Shown here piece after piece: positions 10,966-22,002 of a stretch of DNA of 64,000 nucleotides (position 1 is the stretch's first letter; every line of letters begins with the position of its first letter). Under the pieces are notes generated by a model that saw nothing but the letters and a program-made list of their open reading frames with translations, had not been told where the DNA came from and ran no database searches. The position numbers were made by a program, and so were the translations under genes. The DNA comes from Endocalyx cinctus (Eukaryota; Ascomycota; Sordariomycetes; Amphisphaeriales; Apiosporaceae), in assembly GCA_001600455.1 (NCBI GenBank), contig BCKC01000004.1, forward strand, positions 372,001 through 436,000, written 5' to 3'.

Positions 10966-12577
10966 TGTAAGTAGTTATAAAGAAGCATAAATGAGTTAAA
11001 ATGTTTTACAAAGATAACTTAGTTAATTATGATAGTAGATTATTTGAATATATCTCAAGACTGAACAAGACGTTAAATAAATGAAAGATCATACACATGT
11101 AAATTTGATATAATTATTATAATGAGAGGAAATGTTCATATATCAACTGCTCCTAATCCCTAAGATTATTAGTATTGATTTATGACATAACTTAAAAGAC
11201 CTTGGTTTATCAAACCAGTCAGAAAGTAATTAGAAGTCCGGATAGTACAAAATAATCTTCGTAAAAAAACAGTATAATCCTTTTCTACTTCCGCACGGAG
11301 GAGATCGGCTTCGTAGCTTTATGATAGGGAAACCTCTGGGTAGTCTGGAACAAGGATAGTTAATACCTGAGTTTACTCAGGTTTTTACATATATGTATCG
11401 AGTCTGGAAAATCTACGTAGTTAATGGCTATTGCTTAGAGCCCTTGGCGCTGCTCCATCTTTCACGCTCTTCGCGCTCGGGGCTAATGATACGAACGACC
11501 GACACAACAAATTTCTAGCCAACTATGTCGCTGTGCTGTAAACTCAGGCCCTTCTGTAACTTGCAAGCTTACCTCCAGTATTGGTAGTTCAGAAGTTATC
11601 TTAATAATATTGCCTACTTATCCACTTGAACAGTACGACGGGGAAGGCCATGCGAGAACGTGTCTGGTTTCGTCCCCTCTTATCCCCTTAACCATCCCCT
11701 TTCTGTCAGGATGTGACATGGAAGCACATTCATCACGGAATGCTGACTATTAAGACACCTGTCCAGACGAATTTCAGAGGTAGGCAATTTATAGTCGTGT
11801 GATATCGAGACAGGGCTATTAGTAGATTGAATGCATGCAGCTTATTGGAATGATGATTGTCACATTAAAAATGGGTCTTCAGAAGTGTGTCACTAGTCAA
11901 GTGATCGCCCATGTCTCTTGTGTATTTATACATCATAGCTGGCACAGACCGGGTCAATAAGAAAGCCTGGCAGCATACACCAGTGGTACAGTAGGTAACG
12001 AAATCGGCTTCCGCCCTCGCATCCCTTCAAAAGTTATTTATACCAGGTTGTCATCCTGCCTTGGCGCTTATACAGTATGGACAATTACTGATGACTGTCA
12101 TCACATGCTAAATGTATATACCCTTGTGCAGACCGACTATGCAATTAAACGAGCAATCTAATAAAGTAAACTTTTCACAATACATCTACATATATAGTTC
12201 TGTATTTCTCTCAATTTTTTTTTTTTTAGCATTTATCCCGCCTCATCATGAACTCACCGAATTTATTCGTCTTATTCCTAATGCTTCTATTAGGTAAAGC
12301 AAGAAACGACTAAGTTTGGACCAGAATACTGTCCAGAGATAGACCACCATGTGGCTTGATAAGGGCAAGTGGCTGGGGCTGAGTCCCCCAACTGTAGCGG
12401 TCGTCGTTATCGATAAAGCTGTCTAATATACGACTCTTTATGATTGGTTCGCACAAGGGGACATTCTAGAAGCTTCTAAACCCATGATCCATGATAAGTA
12501 TACTAGGTTGCCACTCAATCATTTCATGAAACTTCCGCCACGAATAGGATCGCTACGATATCCATGATGCAGTAGCT
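10966..12577. other. Intergenic region, no supported gene
   Basis: Mostly AT-rich. A 61-codon frame (12112-12297) includes a T-rich tract and is probably chance. The last 500 bp before the next gene are less AT-biased and presumably hold its promoter. Confidence 0.4.
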
Positions 12578-13903
12578 ATGGACGATTTTGATTCCCTGCG
12601 GGGGATTTCTTTCGATCCATATAGCACTTGGTCCCCTTCTGACGTAGCGGGCCTATCACAGAGGGCGACGCAAGAGCCTCAGAGTTCGCAAATCTCTCCT
12701 AGGGCCTCATTGGAACCCGAAGAGCATAACAATACTCGTCACCAGAGCGATAACAATCAATCAACGTTGCCCCTGTTACAACTGACCAATTGGAGGGAAG
12801 ATGCGCATTACGATGAACGGCCGCCTACTTGCATTCATTACTCGATCGAATGGAAATTAACTTATAATGGTAAGGTCTTGTTAAAAGACACCGAGCCGAA
12901 TCTCGTCCTCGCACCCCGTGCATATTGGGTGAAGTTTTTACGTCCGAAGCTAGAAAAGCGTGCAGAGAAGAAATTATCATCAGATACTACCTTGAAAGTA
13001 GATGATACTAATGTTACAGTATCTGTTCGAGATCGGTCTGAGCGCGACCTTATCAAGTGTTTCGATGGATTAGATATCGACTGGAACGTCATTGAGAACC
13101 AGCTGCAGGCTTGGAGTCATTTGTTCCTCAAGGGAAAGCGACTAAGACTTGATTTTTCTTTTAACTACACCGAGGACAACGTATCTGACGAAGAGCCGAC
13201 GTACGAAAGGAGAAAACGTGGGAAATCTTCAGTTACCAAATCTATGTTATCGGATCGAGCCAAGCAATTAGATGCTGAACAGGCTTCGGGCCAACCATCT
13301 ATTTGGCGTGACGTCTATAACCTCATGCGATGTCCAGGACCGCCGTGTCACCTGGGCCCCTATTGTTGGAGGGACAGAAGTGCGAACAGACATTATAGGT
13401 TACAGACACACCATTTAAGAAGCCTCATCAAACATATCGACAGCGGTCATAAGTTGGAAAGCCATGATGATATGCCTGATGAAATCCGTAACCAACTATA
13501 TGCCGAGGAGCAGCAATACCTAGAACGTAAAAGGAAACGTGACGCTTCCTTGTCGACTCAGCAACCCTCGATTCAGATCACCAATGTCATGCCTAGCCAT
13601 GCCGCAGAAGTGCCGACAGAAAGGCGAGCAGGTATGGCATTAAGTTCTATTGAGATATCAGGATCTCGTGATATAGCTGTCAAGAGATATTGCGATTGGC
13701 AATGCTCGCAAGTTGAGAATGGGGAGCTTAAGCTTGAATTTCAGAGGGCCCGAGATCTGACCCTGGGTGATGGTCTTGATCTCGAGCAGCTTCACGAAGA
13801 ACAGGACTTTCAATTCTTAGTAACACAAGGAGTTAAACGTGGTATTGCAAAACGATTCGTGCGGGATATTAAGGTTTGGGCTGAGAAATATCAAGTTGCG
13901 TAA
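12578..13903 (+). CDS. Conserved-looking hypothetical protein, 441 aa, intronless
   Basis: One uninterrupted frame from an ATG that directly follows a short untranslated stretch. Residues 1-75 are polar and low in hydrophobics. The middle (about 85-215) is a mixed alpha/beta region, including LRPKLEKRAEKKL. A cysteine-rich element RCPGPPCHLGPYCWRD lies at about 253 and is followed by LQTHHLRSLIKHIDSGH, a possible metal-binding or DNA-related module. The final 50 residues (GDGLDLEQLHEEQDFQFLV to the end) look like a compact helical SAM-like domain. I recall similar proteins of unknown function in other filamentous fungi, but no role is established. The stop lies 33 bp from the convergent mariner transposase, so the transposon probably inserted just behind this gene. 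Confidence 0.75.
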   Translation: MDDFDSLRGISFDPYSTWSPSDVAGLSQRATQEPQSSQISPRASLEPEEHNNTRHQSDNNQSTLPLLQLTNWREDAHYDERPPTCIHYSIEWKLTYNGKVLLKDTEPNLVLAPRAYWVKFLRPKLEKRAEKKLSSDTTLKVDDTNVTVSVRDRSERDLIKCFDGLDIDWNVIENQLQAWSHLFLKGKRLRLDFSFNYTEDNVSDEEPTYERRKRGKSSVTKSMLSDRAKQLDAEQASGQPSIWRDVYNLMRCPGPPCHLGPYCWRDRSANRHYRLQTHHLRSLIKHIDSGHKLESHDDMPDEIRNQLYAEEQQYLERKRKRDASLSTQQPSIQITNVMPSHAAEVPTERRAGMALSSIEISGSRDIAVKRYCDWQCSQVENGELKLEFQRARDLTLGDGLDLEQLHEEQDFQFLVTQGVKRGIAKRFVRDIKVWAEKYQVA

Positions 13904-13935
13904 ATAGAACATAAATCAAAATTGGGAAAGTTTAA

Positions 13936-14913
13936 TTACAGATAATCCACAGCAACTCCAGCATGCCGAAAGTGACCTTCGGCACTTGATTTTCTTGACC
14001 CTACAATATCTATACACCACTCTAAAAAGGTACCAAAGTCTTGCCTAGGAAGACTATTATCGACATGCCAGTTTCTCTTGACGAATGCTTTCAGCTCGGC
14101 GAAGAACTCTTCAATCGGATTCAAGTCTGGCGAATACGGAGGCAGGTACACAAGCTTTACTCCTGCTTCGTCGCATAGCCTCTCAATCCGATCAGAGTAA
14201 TGAAATGATGCATTGTCCATCACAAGGACAGACTTCGGTGCAGGCCATCTCCCGCAGTAAGATAGCAACTGTTCAATGAAATCTTCAAAAACGACGGTGT
14301 CGNTCGATCCTTGAAACACACGCGAAAAGATAATCCCATCCTGTGTATAAGCTGGCAAGATCTGGTACCTGCGATCGCGATGGAACCGAGCAGTCTGGAN
14401 GGGTGTCACGCCCCGTGGAGACCAACCCATGCGTCTAAACCCTGCCCGTTTGTCACAGCCAGACTCGTCTACGTAAACAAGTTGGTAAGACCGGAAGCTC
14501 AATAAATTATGACAGTATAGATCCCGTAAATCTGCATTACGCTCCTTAGCGACACGTCGTATGGTCTTCTTCGACCATCCGATTGAAGCTAAGGCCCTGC
14601 TAATGCTCATTCTTGTCACCTCTACGTCGAACTCGTCCTTAAGAANCGCGACCATTTCGTCTTGATACATATTAGGTCTCTGAATCAGAAGGTCGCGCAA
14701 TNCATCAAGCATAGGTGGTGTTACGGTTCTGGGTCGTCCGACAGCGTTGGGAGGTGCTCGAGTGGTTCCAAAGCAACGAAGGTTCGATCGGATCGTTCGA
14801 ATCGAGCGAGGGCTACAGCTAACGGCGCCTGCGATTTCGTTATTAGTAAATGATCCACTAGTAATCATTCCATAAGCGAGCTCGAGCTGGGAAGGTGCAA
14901 GATTCGGTGCCAT
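13936..14913 (-). mobile_element. Tc1/mariner-type transposase (DD34E), nearly intact, four ambiguous bases
   Basis: A 325-codon intronless frame. Its N-terminus is a helix-turn-helix of the Tc1/IS630 kind (EIAGAVSCSPRSIRTIR). The catalytic core shows the three acidic residues of a DDE enzyme: YVDESGCD, then LVMDNASFH, then YSPDLNPIEEFFAELK, with 34 residues between the second D and the E. The frame is open throughout. Four undetermined bases (14303, 14400, 14646, 14702) fall inside it and turn four codons into unknowns, suggesting collapsed or polymorphic copies in the assembly. I looked for terminal inverted repeats in the 60-100 bp on each side and could not confirm any. It lies tail-to-tail with the 441-aa gene. 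Confidence 0.9.
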
Positions 14914-15567
14914 TTTATATATGACGTCTTTTTAATGTTGTCGTAAGGAAGGAATCAGAATTTTTATGATACGTGGTTAAATCTCCGCCCCGCATTTACA
15001 GGGCGTTCTACCCACTATTTAGCCCTGGATTTCCAGGCACCCTGGTCGATATACGAATTATTAGCCTGGCGTTCTTCAACATCACCCACTCTGGAAACGA
15101 GCAAATAACGTGTATTGTCGTCGTTGTTCACCATACCGCATTGCATATTTCCTTGGACATTCTAAAAATATCGGTTGAATTATTCGAATGAACCATAACT
15201 ATACCATAAAAATTCAATGATGCATCTCACACCCTCAACGCGGTCCCGGCCTAAAGTTATTCGCGGTGCGCACCAAAAAAATAAGCGTTGTAAACAGTGG
15301 GATATCGAGCAAGCTGTTGCACAATAAATGATATAACTTGATTGGGTAAACCTGCATATCCCATGACTGGTGCAGCCTTATTCTAAGATCGTAATATTGA
15401 TGAGGGGTTCTCTACACTGTCATCTCAGAACTTCCTATCGAAGCGAGACCATTCAATACTAGATAACACCAGCCGGTAACTTGCTAAATACCACATCAAC
15501 GACACTAACTAACCTGCAATAACGCGGCCTCGTTTTTCACACTCGTAATATAACGCAACATCCGACC
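14914..15567. other. Transposon flank and upstream region of the HET gene
   Basis: Holds the 5' side of the mariner element and, towards the right, the presumed promoter of the HET gene. The small open frame at 14973-15191 has no recognisable feature. Confidence 0.4.
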
Positions 15568-16032
15568 ATGCGCCTTTTATACCGCCGAGAAGATGGTAGC
15601 CCGACGCTGACCGAAGATCTCTCTAGAGACATCCCACAATACGCTATACTGTCGCATACATGGGGACATGATAACCAGGAAATCACATTTAAAGACATCT
15701 CGGAGGGCACTGGGCGACATGTGGAAAATACTGTGCGACAGAAGGAGGGATATCGAAAGATCGAGTTCTGCCTTGATCAGGCTGCATCTGATGGTCTCCA
15801 ATATGTCTGGATCGATACATGTTGCATTGATAAATCAAACAATACAGAGCTTTCCGAAGCTATCAACTCTATGTTTCGATGGTACCAAAATGCAGCCAGA
15901 TGCTACGTTTACCTGTCCGACGTCTTAAAAAACGATATCACACATATCGCAGAGCCTCTCCGATCAACGTGGAAAAAGGAATTTCGTAATAGCAGATGGT
16001 TTACTCGTGGCTGGACACTCCAAGAACTTTGA
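15568..16032 (+). pseudogene. HET-domain (heterokaryon incompatibility) gene, truncated inside the domain
   Basis: The ATG opens with the classical start of HET proteins: MRLLYRREDG, then IPQYAILSHTWG, FKDI, KIEFCLDQAASDGLQYVWID, TCCIDKSNNTELSEAINSMF, WYQNAARCYVYLSDV and WFTRGWTLQEL. HET proteins trigger cell death when incompatible hyphae fuse. The frame ends abruptly with a stop at 16030-16032 directly after the conserved W-T-L-Q-E-L, where the family continues with L-x-A-P. From there the DNA is unrelated. No remainder of the domain was found on the plus strand downstream. The break coincides with the start of the DUF3435 element, so the gene was most likely interrupted by its insertion. 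The upstream part has no other defect. Confidence 0.85.
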
Positions 16033-16448
16033 CCACGGGTAAACCAGAAAACGGTCCCGTTTTGAGCTGACTAAGCCCCACACCCTAACGGACCCGGCAC
16101 CGTTTTGGGACCCACTTTTGCCCCCTTTCCGTTTTCTGTTTTCCGCACCGCCAAGCATCAACAGGATTTCGTGACCCTGTACGCATCGGCGCTGACGCCT
16201 TCGTGATTTTACCAACTCGGGATGGACTCCTTCGATTGGTCACCTTCCTGGGGTTGGGACGGAAGGACGGAAGGGGGGTGGGGGGTTAAACCGCGCTGCG
16301 ATTGCCGCCAGAAGTACATGACGGCGTTCGTTTGCCTTTGTCTTACTCCTTTTCCCTCCCTTTTTCTCTACTATTTTCTCGGCTATTTTTTTTTTTTTTA
16401 AGTCCTGTGCTTTTTTTTTTACTCTTTGAAAACAATTTTCAAATCAAA
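16028..16448 (+). promoter_or_regulatory. Putative 5' end of a Starship-type element and captain upstream region
   Basis: Starts at the point where the HET reading is lost. It contains GC-rich, internally repetitive sequence (variants of CGGTCCCGTTTTG and CACCGTTTTGGGACCC within 16060-16120), a G-rich stretch (about 16260-16287) and T tracts (16386-16400, 16412-16421) just before the recombinase ATG. In described Starships the captain is the first gene, reading inward, within a few hundred bp of the 5' edge; the 420-bp spacing fits. The exact target-site repeat could not be determined without the 3' end. Confidence 0.5.
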
Positions 16449-19202
16449 ATGCCGCCGAAATTTCGCTCGTCCGAGAAAATTTCCGATAATGATCTCGAGT
16501 TGTTCGAGGATTTTGCTTCTGAGACTGTCGATGATATTCGAGAGATTGCTGATAGTAAGAAGGCCGAGAGATGCTGTTTAACGGCTAAATGGAATAGGTA
16601 TGTTTTTTGGGTTGAAACAGAAGAAAAAGAACGTTGAGTGTTAATGTTTTAGGAAGGTTTTTTAGGGAGATATACGCGAAGAATAATATCGATCCAGAAA
16701 ATATATGGCTCGGAATGTGTCGCGATGACGAGGCGTCGAAGAGATACTGTAAAATATTTTTGCAGTGGTATGTAAAGTCTTCTGGTAGATGGGAAGTCTC
16801 ATTAGGCCCGGAAGAGCATGAGTGGGCACGCGAGGTGACATCCGCCATCACTATTACAGAGGTCTGGAAGAATCTGGTCGTCGAAGCCGATTTAACCATC
16901 CTTTTTCGAAAGCGAAAAGACGATCCCACGCATCGACGTCAATGGATTTTAGCTTTTGCTGAAAGGGATAAAACCGGGCCGGTCGCAGAAATATCACGAG
17001 TACGTTCAGCTTTCCCATGCCGCTACAACTTATATCCTCCTAACAAACTTGTAGTGGATCGCTGGACCTCTGTCGAGACAGTTCAACCTCGTGACAGAGC
17101 AGCTATTCGTAAAGCAAGAAACGACGGCTGGCGATATCGTGGTATTTCTTGATACACTCTGGGCCCGATCAGCGGATATCCCCCTCACCCACTCGACACG
17201 CCATGCCTTTCATACTTACGTACTGGCAGCCGGTATTAGTGGCGCCCGGAATTCTTCGATTTTAAATATGCCGTATAAGCAAGTCCGGTTTGCTTTAATG
17301 CGTGATCCTGACGATCCGTTATCCACACGGCTCGTTGCTCATATCTTGATTATCCATAATAAGCGCAGAAGGGCCCTACGTCGTAATCAAGATCACTTGT
17401 ATGTCTTATTCGTCCTTCTCATTTATTTTTTTTCTTCCCTAACCCACCGCGTTATTGATCACGCTTTACGTGAATCAGGATTGAGTTTACCGTCACCTTT
17501 GTACCAAAACGTACCCTCTGCCTCCTAAGCCTTTTAGTCAGTCGCGCCCTCGCAGATAACGCTTTCGAAGCGCAATATAGGACATTTGACGAACTGCTCC
17601 ACCAACCACGCCTGGAACCAGGAATTGCTTATCTACCCCTTCCCCTTAAAGATGACATATCAGATAAACGGATCATTCCTTTAGGACAAGAGAAATTAGG
17701 CATGATATGGAACCGTACTGTTCTGGTGTCTGGCGTCCGGCAGTATATCAAACCCTATTCCCTACGAGTCGGTGCCGGCGGTAGGCTCAATGGTATGTAG
17801 AATGCACTTCCAATCTTGCATGATTCCCGAGCTAATAAAGTTATTAGGTATCCTTGAGCCATCTCTTCGGAATTATATCTTGTCGCATTCGTCGGGTATG
17901 TTCCAACACAGTTACCAGCCTCGAGATCTCGGACTTGACCTGGCCAAGATCGCTTTTGATAAGTTTGGCAGTGGAAGCGGGGACGAGAAGCTATTTGAGC
18001 TACTTCGTGATTCGTCCCTTAGCCGTGACGATCGCGCCCCTATTAACCCAACCTCGGATGACTTTAAAAAATGGGACCAACGTAATGATGTCCAAAAACT
18101 ACGCAATCAGCTCAAGAGCTCCGCAGATCCGAAGGAGCGATGCAGAATAAGCCATCAAATACGCAATATCATAGAAAGCCTATCTCGTAAAAGGGTAATA
18201 CAGCTTCGAGACAAGTACTTCGCCGAGGCAGATCGGAGAAGAGGTTATGGACTGCCGACAGCCGATCTTGTCGAGGCGCGGGTAATCGTGCAGACACCAG
18301 CGGCACGTATCGGCCAATATTTACGAACCGGGGATGGCGAATCTCAGGGTCGAAAGTCGCATCTGTACCTGTTTGGGCAGCTGCTACTTGACTTTCTCCA
18401 AAACCAATTATCACCGTTATCTGATAATAGGTTAGCTGACAGTGAGGATGTGGAAATGTTGTCGGGTCTAACAAGTCCCAAAAATAATTTTAATAAAAAT
18501 ACGCAAAGCCCTGGGAAAGATGCGAAGCCTATGTGCCTTATCTGCCGCGAGCCTTGTGCGAACAGGGCTAGTCTGACGCGGCACCATGCACGCAAACATT
18601 TGCATAAAAGCTTCGGACAGCCATTCCCATGCCCGGAATGTCAGCGACTTGGGTTAGATCAGCATATGATCGGTAACGCTCCCACCTGGAGCGGTCATGT
18701 GGAAACGTACCACGGAAAGATAAATGCACCTAATCTTCCGCGAAACCAGCAAATTTGGCATGAAGAGAGGACGTGTCCGCAAGCACTGTGCTTGATCTGT
18801 GATAAAAGCTTCCAACCTGGGAAGGGGTTCGCGAGGCACTTACGAAAACACAAGAATGAGGGTATTTTTACTCAGCAGTTCCAGTGCGCCAAATGTCCGA
18901 AGGATACCTGGATCAATAGTATTTCGGCGTGGATCGACCATTCCGCCAAAACTCACAGTGGCGATTCGGAGTCTGGTGCCGTCTTTATTACGGACAAGCC
19001 AAAGTCAAGTCAATCTAGCCCGAAAAGAGGGTACGGCGACAAATCGGTCGATAATAATTGCACGAAGAGGCAGAAAATCATAGATAATAATCTGAGTGAA
19101 GTGGAGTCAAACACTGCATTTGTATCCTCTAAGTGTATACAACTCCCATCCGAGGTTGACCTAAGCTTAATTGACCCACTACTCTTCGCTGCGTCTGCTT
19201 AA
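16449..19202 (+). CDS. DUF3435 tyrosine recombinase, Starship captain-like, five exons
   Basis: Manual splicing gives exons 16449-16597, 16657-16999, 17055-17398, 17479-17792 and 17848-19202. All junctions are GT-AG and phase-consistent (introns 59, 55, 80 and 55 bp; CTAAC or CTAAT branch points in the last three). The 834-aa product follows the DUF3435 family: DIVVFLDTLWARSADIPL, then LVSRALADNAFEAQYRTFDE, YSLRVGAGGRLNG (probable catalytic Arg, about residue 376) and EPSLRNYILSHSSGMFQHSY with the candidate catalytic Tyr at about 405. Two C2H2 fingers follow near 613 (CLICREPCANRASLTRHHARKH in two parts) and 697 (CLICDKSF with RHLRKH). DUF3435 enzymes mobilise Starship elements, cutting and joining DNA in the nucleus. 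No stop or frameshift is present, so it appears functional. It begins about 420 bp after a broken HET gene. A solitary captain or a Crypton-like element without cargo remains possible. Confidence 0.9.
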
Positions 19203-19709
19203 AATTATTTCATATTACTCTGATCACAAAGTTTATTTCTACCCAAAAAAAAGTCATTAATCTTATATATAGTATATTTCATTTGCGTATTAATAAGTAC
19301 TATTAGTATTAGATACTTTATTTTATATGCTTATAAGATAGTGCTGGAAGGCAAGTTACTGTCCGGAAAGGTTAGCTAGCCTGGGCTGATGATAGTTACA
19401 GGTGGTAACAGGTCTTAGCTATTTTAAAGAGGGGTTAAGCATAGCCTCTGTAACACTAGCGCCTTTTAAGTTTGGCAGAATTTTCGAGGCTTTTAAAACA
19501 GTGGATATATCGGAATCACGGCGATACTGCTCCGACCAGGCGTTAAAGAGGGGTTTTCTTCCGCGAACTTATGTACCACTGCACTAGTATGCGATATTAG
19601 GTATTGCCTCGTTTTCAACAGTTATTTCCAATCTTTAAATGACATTTAGAGCTATCACTTCTATTATTTCATCTTCACTACATGTCACAGATTTATCAAC
19701 CCACTCATC
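19203..19709. other. Intergenic region downstream of the recombinase
   Basis: AT-rich with the recombinase 3' flank at the left. A 61-codon frame (19402-19587) is not convincing. No terminal inverted copy of the 16.03-16.1 kb sequence was seen here. Confidence 0.4.
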
Positions 19710-20299
19710 ATGACACCACTGAAGACAACAGAGGCTTTCCAGCAACTTCTTAACGCCCGCGAACCTCGTGATTGGAAGCCTCACAGTGCTGGGGAGAACA
19801 GCGAAACGGAGATATACGTGAGCAGGCGGACTGATACTGACGATAAATTAATGATCCAACTGCTCAAAGATTGTGTATGTTTATGCCTTTGAGATTCGGC
19901 GTATCGGCACTAACTCATATCCAGGAAGAAGACGTCGAAGCCTGGCGAAAAGACTATATCCCTTTTAAGCGAGGACCATTTTGGTTGAAAAGAGGTATAG
20001 CAGTATTAAAAGGGGGAAACTCCATTATTATGCCTCTAGACCCTCAAGATCCACCTCAGGAGCCACTGATTACACTACAACCCATTCCCCTCAATGCAAA
20101 TGAAGAGAAAAAAGGGCAGGTTTTAAGATGGCAATCTCGTTGTCCATTCATCATAAGGGACGAGGCTTTATTGGTGTTAAAAGAAGGAAATGTGACGTTT
20201 TTGGTCATACAGTTTCTTGAGAGGAGCCTGGTGTCTCAATTACAAGACGGGGGGAATGGTGCATCCCAGTCTAACATATCCGCCTCTAGGTCAAGATGA
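19710..20299 (+). CDS. Unrecognised 179-aa protein, two exons
   Basis: Exons 19710-19874 and 19925-20299 are joined by a 50-bp intron (donor GTATGT, branch CACTAAC, acceptor CCAG) in phase 0. The protein is soluble and mixed in composition, with no signal peptide or membrane segment. It has LLNAREPRDWK near the start and IPFKRGPFWLKRGIAVLKGG in the middle. I do not recognise a family. It is the first gene after the putative captain. Its last 64 bp overlap the 3' end of the convergent gene on the opposite strand, a tail-to-tail overlap that could affect transcript ends. Confidence 0.6.
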
Positions 20300-22002
20300 T
20301 CAAGTACGTCAACCCCAAAATCGAAGGCCGTCGGGAATCCTCGATAGCCATCACATCCTGGCCAAGATTGCATCTCATTCGAGGCTGGGCCACCGTTATT
20401 CCCCTGTTGTAAACCGAGCAATATGGACACTGCTGTTTCCTCCTCCAAACAATGATGGGCGAAAGCTGGAGGCATTGAATTCTCTATAGCTTCGTGTAGC
20501 GGGCTCACCGGAGTCGCCAGCGTGGTATATGTGTGTTGCCCATATGCATTCCTTGTTTGTCTTGTACTAGCTATTCCATCTCGGCCACAATCTCTCTGGA
20601 CAATGCTCATCTGGTCAATTTGGTGTTCGGAACCATCCTGTCGCTCGGCACGGGAGCCATGCACTGTTGGGGCTGCAAGAGCCTCAGTATGAGAGTTGAG
20701 TTGATTCTGGGTAGTAGTGGGCTCAAGCGATGAACTCTGAGGAGAAGGATCTGGGTTCTCAATGAGCGGTGCAGAGTTGACAGTCGACTGTATCGGATTC
20801 TCATTTTGGACAGCGGGAAACTCATCCTGTGTATCTCGTGTCGGCGATCTGTCCATCCCATCAGCCGTGTTATACTCAGCTCCCTCAAGACCTAGCCCCC
20901 GGGGTTTGTCCATATTTTCGTCGACTTGTCGGAATGGCTTCTGACAATGGCCTGCAAACATGGGTTACTCAAGCCGTATCCAGAAACAGAATCACAAGGC
21001 AGCTTACCTTTGCCAGACGGTCGCTGCCGCTTGGCACTCGGTAGTAAAGCCGGTTTCGACTTGAGCCTTTTTTTAGATCTAGGGATGACTGTACTTGTCT
21101 TGACCCATGGCAGGAACTTCTGACGGATCCATTCCATCATTCGGCTGGTCAAGCAGTCAAAAATTTGCTCTGTCACACAATCACATTTTTTTGCTGCCGT
21201 TTGGATGCCCCTGCTCTTGAGAGACGCGATCATTTTGTCTCGGTTATCGCCCGTGGAAGGAAGCCGTTCCCATCTATTGCCCGCATTAGATGATTACCAT
21301 AGGATGTCGAAACCCAGAATATGACTTACACAGTTGGAGAGATATCTGGGGGGAGTACAAGCAACGCGTCAGTACCCCCTAGGCTTGCTGCAACCGATTC
21401 ATATTGTGCTCCTTTCCGACACCATTCCGATATCGATTTCTTCACTTTGGCTAAGTCGGTTTCTTGTTCAGAAGATCGAAGAGCGGCATGAATGTATGCA
21501 GCTAAGATGCTAAATTCAGATCCGAGTTGCTTCCGTAATCGATGAATCGCAACATAAGCAAGCCTCAGTTGAACCAGGAGAAGCGTCGTCTGACTGTTTA
21601 GTCGATTCGTACATCGATACAAGGAAACGGCATAGTCATCGGTGATAGCCTGGGGAACTGATTTCAGGCCTAGAACCGATTCTGGGTTGTCTCGCCATAC
21701 TGGTATCTGGTCTTTTACAGCCCTGTGAAGTTCGATGGGGTGATCGGATTTGGTAGCACTATTCCAAATTCGGTCTTGTCTTTTGCTAAGTCCAAGTTTG
21801 GTCTGCACACAGCCTTTGGCTGTCTCCGGAGCGCTGTCCCACACTATTGACAGGTCATCAAGAAACTACCTAATTTGAGCCATGACCACGATTCGAGAGA
21901 GGAGCAACATACCGATTCTGCTGACAGCAAGTCACATGAGTCGAGTCCTTCGCAAGCCTTACGAACATTGTCGGCAAGTTGGAGGCTTGCAGCAACACCC
22001 AT
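20236..22002 (-). CDS. Unrecognised 521-aa protein, four exons, probably nuclear
   Basis: Proposed exons: 22002-21913, 21823-21330, 21273-21008 and 20951-20236. The last two junctions are clear (GTAAGT...AATAG and GTAAGC...TTTGCAG, phase-consistent). The first acceptor is less certain; 21823 is the one that keeps the frame. The start MGVAASLQLADNVRKACEG is followed by a helical domain (NSQTTLLLVQLRLAYVAIHR). Then comes a Cys-containing helix with FDCLTSRMMEWIRQKF and a basic stretch (SKKRLKSKPALLPSAKRQR) that looks like a nuclear localisation signal. A long Ser/Pro/Gln-rich tail ends in an acidic-hydrophobic patch (LDHLDLEADMLDWDAPF) resembling an activation domain. A DNA-linked or regulatory role is inference only; no family was recognised. 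Confidence 0.6.

Noticed and set aside
16634..17152. Recombinase pieces taken as separate genes
   Set aside because: Splice sites with consistent phase join all pieces into one 834-aa protein; the separate frames are exon parts.
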